From positions 18,345,910 through 18,409,909 of the forward strand of contig NC_079415.1 of the NCBI RefSeq assembly GCF_026213295.1: 64,000 nucleotides of DNA. The letters run 5' to 3'. The notes under the pieces are model-generated. The model had not been told where the DNA came from, did no database searches, and saw nothing but the letters and a program-made list of their open reading frames with translations. This document shows, one piece after another, positions 56,631 through 64,000 of the stretch. Position numbers and translations under genes: made by a program. This stretch comes from Gadus chalcogrammus. Lineage: Eukaryota; Chordata; Actinopteri; Gadiformes; Gadidae. Positions within the stretch are counted from its first letter, which is position 1. Every line of letters begins with the position of its first letter.

Positions 56631-56861
56631 CACACGGGGGCCCTTTGTGCAGGCTACCATTGCCTATCAAACAGCAGGAGCACCCAGGTCAAAAATGACA
56701 CTTGTTGCCTTCTGTAAGTGTGTGCTTGGAGAGAGATAGAGAGAACATATCTCTAGAGAGAGAGGTAGAGATGTCAAAGTGAGAGAGAGAGCGAGAGAGG
56801 TCTGCTATGTCCCAGGTCAGAGCCCACGCAGTCTTAACAAACAGCAAGAGGGCCCCTACCG

Positions 56862-57090
<229 letters not shown>

Positions 57091-57587
57091 TGTAACACTG
57101 TAGTTGGGCTCCCCGCTGCTCTTGGTCCCGCAAGACCCAAGTGGCGGACGTCTGGACAAAGGAAACCACGTCACGAAGACGCGCCGTCTCTTTAACACCA
57201 CGTGGTTACACTCTACGGCTGCGTTGTATACTAATCAAAATTGCACATTAGATTTTCACATTGGATACAGTCTATCGACAAACCATAAAAACAGAATCCT
57301 AGCCCTTCGTTCCTTAATATAATTATTTAATTTAATCTGTTAGCGTATATGAGGCCGTCAAGTAACGGCTGTTTGAATTACAATCGGATGGCCGAGACCC
57401 GGGACCACGCAACCAGACAGGCAGTACAAGCTATTTGCCTAATGTTTACTATTCTAACATTACAGAGTTTGGTCATTAACAACAGGTTCTGTTTACCTTT
57501 CAATGGCGCCTGCATCCAGCTTGTATGCGGTCCAACGGCCGCGTGGTTCGAGTTCTTTCCAAGAACGTTGGAAATGTTCGTTGCAAA

Positions 57588-57804
57588 TGCTGAGTTTCTT
57601 CAAGGAAAGGTTCAAGTCCGGGATAGCTTTAACTGACTTATTGTTAAAGTAGGCATGTTCGGTATGGTAAAACTGGTATGGAATGAAAGTCTAGGAATCG
57701 TGTCGAACACGTGTGAGAGATAATAACTCTGGCTACTTCCAGCCACGGGCAGAAGCCCGTGACTGTCCGCGGGTGTCGCTGAAAATCTCTGGTCCCTTCA
57801 CCTA
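57588..57804 (-). repeat. 5' LTR fragment of the retrovirus-like element
   Basis: Matches 45,052-45,272. The match ends abruptly at 57,804, where sequence starting AGCTGTGTTCGAAATCG (a common hAT-like terminus in fish) begins, so the upstream part of the LTR is missing. Confidence 0.75.
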
Positions 57805-57986
57805 AGCTGTGTTCGAAATCGTTCCTATACACTCGGTTCCCTTATCCCTATATAGTGTACATGATATAGTGCACTATATCGGGAATAGGGAACAGAATTC
57901 GGACACTACGATGAACATTTCTGAACGTCATTTGCGTCAGTAAATGCTCCGGGTATTTGTGTGACGCAGACAGATGCGCCCCACAT
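57804..57986. repeat. Possible hAT-like fragment before the assembly gap
   Basis: AGCTGTGTTCGAAATCG and the ATATAGTGCACTATAT palindrome are typical of an abundant fish DNA-element group. The other end is not visible because the gap follows. Confidence 0.4.
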
Positions 57987-58086
57987 NNNNNNNNNNNNNN
58001 NNNNNNNNNNNNNNNNNNNNNNNNNNNNNNNNNNNNNNNNNNNNNNNNNNNNNNNNNNNNNNNNNNNNNNNNNNNNNNNNNNNNNN
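57987..58086. other. Assembly gap (100 N)
   Basis: Exactly 100 consecutive N, the conventional placeholder for a gap of unknown size. ORFs spanning it are meaningless. Confidence 0.99.
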
Positions 58087-58850
58087 CTGAGCCGCTTGAA
58101 CAGATAACACGGGAAATTAGCAAATCAGACTCATCAATATCATGCATAATTCCCAGCATCACCTTCCTAAAAATGCTACTTGAAGTTGAGGGTGCAAAAA
58201 CAAGGGGCATCAAAACACTCCGCAACGCTATGCTAGACAGTTTAAAGGCAAGGTTTGGAAATGCAGACAAGACCAAATGCTTGGTCCTCGCAACATTGAT
58301 CGATCCACGTTACAGGGGTCATGCCTTGGCACCGGAAGCACTGAGCAAAGCAAAGGCCTGGATAACGGAAGAGCATGCTGCTCTGTCTGAGGCTGAGAAA
58401 CGGAAAAGGGCTTCCTCAGATGATCAAGGCCCAGATCCAAAACGGATAAGGGTGGAGGAAGAAGTGGAGGAAGACGCTAGTCCGTCTGACATGCTTGAAA
58501 AGATGTATGCCAACCTTCTGAGGGCACAAGGACCAACCTCTGAGGAGATTGATCAGGATGAGGAGCAGCAGTTCACTCAGCAGCTAAATCAATACCTACG
58601 GGAGCCGTTGATCGACAGGCAGACGGGCCAACCACTTGAATGGTGGAAACAAAATGCATCCCGCTTTCACCTTCTGGCACCACTCGCCAGAAGATTTCTC
58701 TGTCCGCCGCCCTCCTCTGTTCCCAGTGAGAGGGTATTCAGCGAGGTCAGCCAGATATACGAGAAAAAGAGAAACAGGCTGACGGGAGCAAATGCAGAGC
58801 GTCTCTGTTTCCTCCATTATAACCTGCAGCTCCTAAACTGGGAGTATTAA
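58087..58850 (+). pseudogene. hAT transposase 3' part, second copy
   Basis: Identical in translation to residues encoded at 29,668-30,431, including the dimerisation box (VPSERVFSEVSQIYEKKRNR) and TAA stop. It begins at the gap edge, where one C of a CCC run is missing relative to the first copy. Probably the same locus assembled twice. Confidence 0.9.
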
Positions 58851-60054
58851 GCACGTTTAGTGAGGGGTGTGTGGGTACTCTTTTTTACTTGTTCTACCGC
58901 ACCTGTTTTCAATATTTGTTAAATTAAGCACGTTCAGTGAGGGGTGTGTGGGGTAAAGAGTATTGAAAGTGGGGCAATGTGAATATAATGCACAATTCTT
59001 ATATGCACAAAAAGTTGTTATTTACTCTGTATTACATTTTCCTGATATTCTTGTTGCTACTGTGTGCAATAGTGACATTTTATTTATGTTTATATATTTA
59101 TTTAATTTTTTTACTTGTTCTACCTCACCTGTTTTTGATATTTGTTAAATGTTGTTAATCTACATGTTCTTACTTGTTCTACCTTACTTGTTCTACCTCA
59201 CCGGTTTTTACTATTTGTTAAATATTGTTTTTTTTATGTTGAAGTTCAATAAATGTTCCTTTTTTAAATTGAGACTTGTAACATTTGTTATCAGGGTAAT
59301 TTTTATGATTGAAAAAAAAAAAACGGTTCTAAATATCGGTATTGGTGTATCGGCGTATCGGCTAAGGCTGATAAAAAATATCGGTATCGTATCGGCCCTA
59401 AAAAATCCGTATCGGTCGATCCCTACAAATGATACATATTGTTTTCTTCCTCCATGGGCCCCTGACGCCCTCTGGGCCCCGGGCAGCTGCACCGGTTGCA
59501 CCGCCGATATTTACGCCACTGACCATGCGCTCTGTTTACAGTGGGTGTATCGCAATGGCGAGGCGCACACAGCCTTTAGCCGTGTTCTGTAAATATTGTA
59601 GGACACACGGGAGACCTGGAACTCTATGTCTAAATAATATCATATTATACGTAGATATCTATATCATATATATATATTATCACGGCCAATAGCTGTGTGA
59701 GCCTCCAGGGGATATTATAAATCTGAAACGACCGCGTCGGGTTCTCCGACGTCAATGGTTCTTCCACTTCCACATCAATCTGAAGTAGACTGAACCGCGC
59801 GCTGCCTGCTGCTGGCTGCCGGGTGGTGCTTCGCAGCGGTGGTGCCTCGCGGCAAACGGCAGCAGGCCGCATGTCGTGGTTCATGAACTTCAAGGAGTCA
59901 ATGCCAAAGTTCCTTTCCCCCAATTCCTTCTCAACCATGGCTGAGATGACCCCCACTACAGTCTCGTTGTGGAAATACAAGAGACGTCAAAGAGCCGATG
60001 TGTTATAGGCCATAACACCAACAGCAAACACTTGAGTTACAGTGTGTGCAATCA

Positions 60055-60060
60055 CTCACA

Positions 60061-60141
<81 letters not shown>

Positions 60142-60190
60142 CCACACACACACACACACACACACACACCACACACACACACACACACAC
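60055..60190. repeat. (CA)n microsatellite with indel interruptions
   Basis: CA run broken by extra C or A bases at several points, unlike the uninterrupted copy at 31,638-31,769. Confidence 0.95.
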
Positions 60191-60458
60191 GGCGCTCGCA
60201 CAGTCATGTCTCATTGGCGGGCCAAATTCTCTGGGCGGGCAAGGCAGAGAAAGGGGAGGACCTTTGATCCTTTATGACGGCATATGGGACCACATTCGAA
60301 ATCAGCACGCTTGAGCCTCCGTTTTTTCAAAGGCGAGCAGAACACCTAGTGCTCGTTTTACACCGAACACAAGTTTTAGCCACTGGGCAGGCTAGGGGAA
60401 CTCATATTTATGTTAGAAAACTAAGATTAGTGAGATTTTCATGGCATGGGACCTTTAA

Positions 60459-60700
60459 AGGGGACATATTATGCCACCAGGTGTGAGTGTGATTAGCCTT
60501 ACAAGCCGTTTCGGAAATCTGCCCCATATGACATCACTAGTGGAGCAACGTTTCCTTCAGTCCATTGGGTAGGATGGTAGACTGATCCATCCGGAATAGA
60601 TCTAGCTGGACACGCCCACTTGTAATGTCATATGGGGCAGATTTTCCAAACGGCTTGTTAGGCTAATCACACTCACACCTGGTTATATAATATGTCTCCT
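60459..60700. mobile_element. TTAA MITE, second copy
   Basis: Same 242-bp palindromic element as at 32,038-32,279, with TTAA on both sides. Confidence 0.88.
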
Positions 60701-62570
60701 TTAAGACACCTTGTAATTTTGTTTTGAGGAGGACTGTCAAACCATAAGAAAACCTTTAGGGACTATATTGCGAGAATAGGTTACTTGGACACTGCTCATT
60801 GCCAAATGTGACTTTATTTAGCCTAATGACAGATATTGAAAAGTAACAACATGGAAATAATGTTAAATCAGAATTAAAATGATATAGCCAAATAAAAATA
60901 TTTTAAACTGTAACATAGCCTATGGATAGATTCAGTAAAGTAAAGCCTATTGACTTGTTCTTGCCATTTTTTACTCGAAAGGCATATATAGACTAAGTAA
61001 CACAAAACTAAGTTCTGGTTGAATTCCAACAAGGTCCACAGTCCACACAGTGAGGCGGATAGGCAGTAGACATGGAAGGAGGGAGGGAGAGGGAAAGGAT
61101 CCTGCCATTTTAGAGAAGGTCTCTGAAAAGCTCTTTGAGGCCTTTATTTTTGCCTTTTTTCTCTCTTGTTCAGATGTTGGGAATCACAAAAATGCACATT
61201 AGATGTTCTTGTTCATTTTGATACCCTGGACGTAATTTTAGGTTGAGTATTGAGCAGTAGGTCTACTACATGCTCTAATAAGTAGTAGGCCTAAATGAAA
61301 CCAAATAGCGGAGTGTCCACATTAATTGCGTTAAAATAACAACAGTAATAAAACAAACGTTACGTTGTTATTTTAAAATGACAGCACTAGTTTGAGGCAT
61401 TTATTTGCGTTCTCAGACCTTAAGCAAGACTTTTTCTTCTTCCCAAACGCGCGTCTTTCACTCAACACTTTTCACGCGCAACTAAAAGACGCAAGGGAGC
61501 GGCAAATCAACAGAGAAAGGGTGTGCGTAGATCAGCCTGCACCGCAATCAATGCAGTCGGTCCGAATAGATGGAGAAAGATGGATGGATAGATCTAATGA
61601 GCATATTTCCTGGCGCGTTCAGATCGCTGGGAATCATGGGGAAAACATTTTCGTCGTTAACGACAACTTTCCGACGTTGCGAAAATGTTTCCCCCATAAT
61701 TCCCTGTGATGTGAACGCCCCATATCATAACTACTATCGATTAAATTGTTTTGAAGGAATTCGATAACCGGAAATAAGGCAAATTAGCATTGATTGATGG
61801 GACAGTTTTTTGATGCACGGTTCAAAACATGATCATAAGAAACGGATCACTTTAATCAATAATGAAGCAGATAATAATAGTCTTCTCAATAGGCCTACTT
61901 TAAACAATACCAACGATCAATCAGCATTCACACTGACAGCTGGCCTGACTGACAGTCGGCCTGATTGCAGTCTACTTAGTCTACTCAGGAGAACCATACA
62001 AATCAGCCAGGAGGGACTTACCATGTTCGGCCATAGACTTTGATATGTTGAGGATAAAACATAGTACCAGGAACTTAGATACACAACCAGGCTTCATCGC
62101 TTGTCTTCGATATTCAGAGACTCGGTCCCGGTCTTCCGCAGTTGTCTGTGTGTCGTTATGAGTCGTTATGAGCTGCCTGTAGGCTGCATTATATTTATAT
62201 GGTCGTGATGTCACTCCATCCCCACCCAGTTGCTGGAGATGGTATTTCATGTTGTTTCATTTAGGCTATTTAGAATAGGACAATAATTCCTCCAAGTGGA
62301 CGAGAGGGAAACAAATTCAGCACGGCAATACAGCCTAGGTGTTGATAATATAGCTAAAACAATTTAAAACAATATAGGCTACTTATTTCAGAGTTATGTT
62401 GTCAAGCAATGTTAATGAAAATACAGTTTAATCGTGTCAAAGTTCTGAGTGAAGCCATAGATTTTATAGAGTGAAACCGACAGACACGAACCGAGACACC
62501 CATTAGGGTAGGCTACAAGTTATAAACACTTTAATGTAGCAGTAGCCTCTATTAAAAGCAATCCGTTTAA

Positions 62571-63010
62571 AGCAGGGGTTCTCAAAGTTTTGACAACTGA
62601 GGGCCAATTTAGGAACCCAAAATTTGGCTGAGGGCCGCCAAAGGAAAAAAAAAATTGGCGGGAAACGCCGTCAGCATCCCAGTGGTCAAAAAAAACATTG
62701 CACTGTGGACCTCCGGGAGTGAGGTCAAGTGAGGTCTAAATCACGAAACTGAGGTTCACCCTTTCAAAATAATGTACAGTCGGATTAAAACTAACAAATG
62801 TAAAAGGATTTAATTGAAAGCTAGAGTCGAATTTTCTCTTTATATTTATTTAAATTAATATTGATTTAATAATAAATATAAAAAAGTTATTTATTTTTTT
62901 ATAACTTACATAATTATGTATGTCATTGCGGGCCGCCAGGAATGATATAAAGAGAAAATTCGACTCTCTCTAGCTTTCAATTAAATCCTTTTACATTTGT
63001 TAGTTTTAAT
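62571..63010. mobile_element. Truncated hAT-like element, second copy
   Basis: Copy of 34,153-34,589, beginning CAGGGGTTCTCAAAGTTTTG and carrying the same internal palindrome. Confidence 0.6.
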
Positions 63011-63128
63011 TAGCACGCGGGACAACGCGATAAGCTAAATAATAAATCTTTATCCAAATCCTAAATCGAAATGCTGAATCTAACTGCTAAATCTCTCGTC
63101 ATTATTGTGTAGTTGTGTCAGATATTGT

Positions 63129-63129
<1 letters not shown>

Positions 63130-63191
<62 letters not shown>
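63130..63191. repeat. (CA)n microsatellite, second copy
   Basis: CA run without the CATACA interruption seen in the first copy (34,710-34,774). Confidence 0.95.
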
Positions 63192-63194
<3 letters not shown>

Positions 63195-63585
63195 AAACAC
63201 AACATACTTTGCTGATATGTTGCTTGCTATGTGTATGATTGCATGTAACTGTAGTTGCCTGTTCAAAACCAAAAGGAGGCGCTGTTGCGCTATGTCTGTG
63301 ACCATATAAGGGAATGTTCACTCCAATTTCCAGTAGGCTATACGGCTAAAGACTAAAGAGAGAAGTTATTTGTCATGTAATAAAATTATTATTCCACCGT
63401 GAGAGTGTGACTCTGCTAACACACTTAAACAATCTACTTGGTGGCGGTGGTGGAAACGCCAACTACACAAACACACCGCCACCTAGTTTACCCCAACCCT
63501 TGCACCCCACACAAATGTCACTGCCGCAAAGGACCTAGGAGGGCGCCAAAGGTCCAACTGGCGATAGTCCGAACCCCCCTCCCTG

Positions 63586-64000
63586 TAGGGATGGGAATCG
63601 AGAACCGGTTCTTGTTCAGAACCGGTTCCGAGTCAACCGATTCCTTGGAATCGTTAGCAAGCCTGCTTAACGATTCCGCTTATCGGTTCCGGTCGCGGCA
63701 AATGCGTTGTGACGTCACACACACGCTGCTTTTGATTTGGTTCAGAACGCAGCAAACACGTCGCCGCCGAGGAAGAATCGCATTGTGCGTTCACACCAAA
63801 CGCGACGGGGGCGACAAGATCCCATACAAAGTGAACGTAGAGACGCGTATAAGGGCGAGTTTTTTCGCGGGAGAAAAACCGATGACAAGTTTTTGTCGTG
63901 ATGACAGCCAATCAGCGTTCAACAGCGTGATAACTGAGTGACATGTGTAACGTAACAGCCAATCCGCGTTCAGCCGTCAAACTCAGTGCAGTGCAGTCCG
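63586..64000. mobile_element. hAT-like MITE, second copy, cut by window end
   Basis: Begins TAGGGATGGGAATCG after CCTCCCTG, as at 35,169. It contains the start of repeat family A on the minus strand (from about 63,715). Confidence 0.85.

Larger units (their letters stand above)
58087..64000 (+). repeat. Second copy of the 29,667-35,579 block
   Basis: Collinear with the first copy through the hAT end (59,424), CA array, TTAA MITE, truncated hAT, CA array and the start of the hAT MITE, and cut by the window end. It includes regions that are not mobile elements, so it is a segmental or assembly duplication rather than a transposition. Confidence 0.95.

Noticed and set aside
57957..58850. A 297-codon ORF crossing the assembly gap
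   Set aside because: The frame across 100 N is arbitrary; only 58,087-58,850 is real transposase sequence.

Overview
This window is eukaryotic, vertebrate and most probably teleost fish. The reasons are a spliced, intron-bearing gene end, a protease-activated receptor gene of PAR2 (F2RL1) type, and a dense mix of mobile elements typical of fish genomes: hAT, TTAA-target, DIRS, Gypsy, L2, retrovirus-like and tRNA-SINE elements, with very long CA/GA microsatellites. Nothing prokaryotic is present (no operons, CRISPR or insertion sequences). I cannot name the species.

Layout. 0-1.5 kb: the last two exons of a plus-strand gene resembling fish SAMD3-like proteins. 1.6-3.5 kb: a fold-back element with 77-bp tandem repeats in its arm, then a tRNA-derived SINE. 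4.4-4.7 kb: a 21-bp minisatellite. 5.2-7.5 kb: the large coding exon of a minus-strand PAR2-like receptor whose C-terminal tail is split by a 1.26-kb hAT-like element with an 8-bp target duplication. 8.8-13.2 kb: a dispersed repeat, a decayed DIRS retrotransposon (gag-like, RT/RNase H, tyrosine recombinase, terminal inverted repeats) and a 60-bp minisatellite. 15.6-20.8 kb: an internally deleted Gypsy element bounded by 5-bp target duplications, its 3' LTR split by a 2.4-kb hAT-like element. 23.6-24.8 kb: a retroviral LTR remnant with a proline-tRNA primer site. 24.8-31.0 kb: a BED-type hAT element with its transposase split by another hAT that itself carries a third element. 31-39 kb: microsatellites, a TTAA MITE and a hAT MITE. 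39.0-43.7 kb: an L2-like LINE split by a 1.8-kb TTAA element. 44.4-57.8 kb: a LINE RNase H fragment, then a minus-strand endogenous-retrovirus-like element (LTR at each end, env remnant) that hosts a young Gypsy element at 50.6-55.7 kb. That element has identical LTRs and an unusual pol order, with integrase before reverse transcriptase (Gmr1-like). 57,987-58,086 is a 100-N assembly gap. 58,087-64,000 repeats 29,667-35,579 almost exactly and is probably a false (haplotypic) duplication.

How it fits together. Host content is small: one gene end, one receptor exon and perhaps one further exon. The rest records successive insertions, and the nesting order gives relative ages. The most interesting items are the receptor whose C-tail is now encoded by a transposon, the integrase-first Gypsy element (very recent by its LTRs but apparently frameshifted, which points to sequencing error), and the fold-back element with tandem repeats. 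All calls come from reading sequence and translations by eye; no database search was run.
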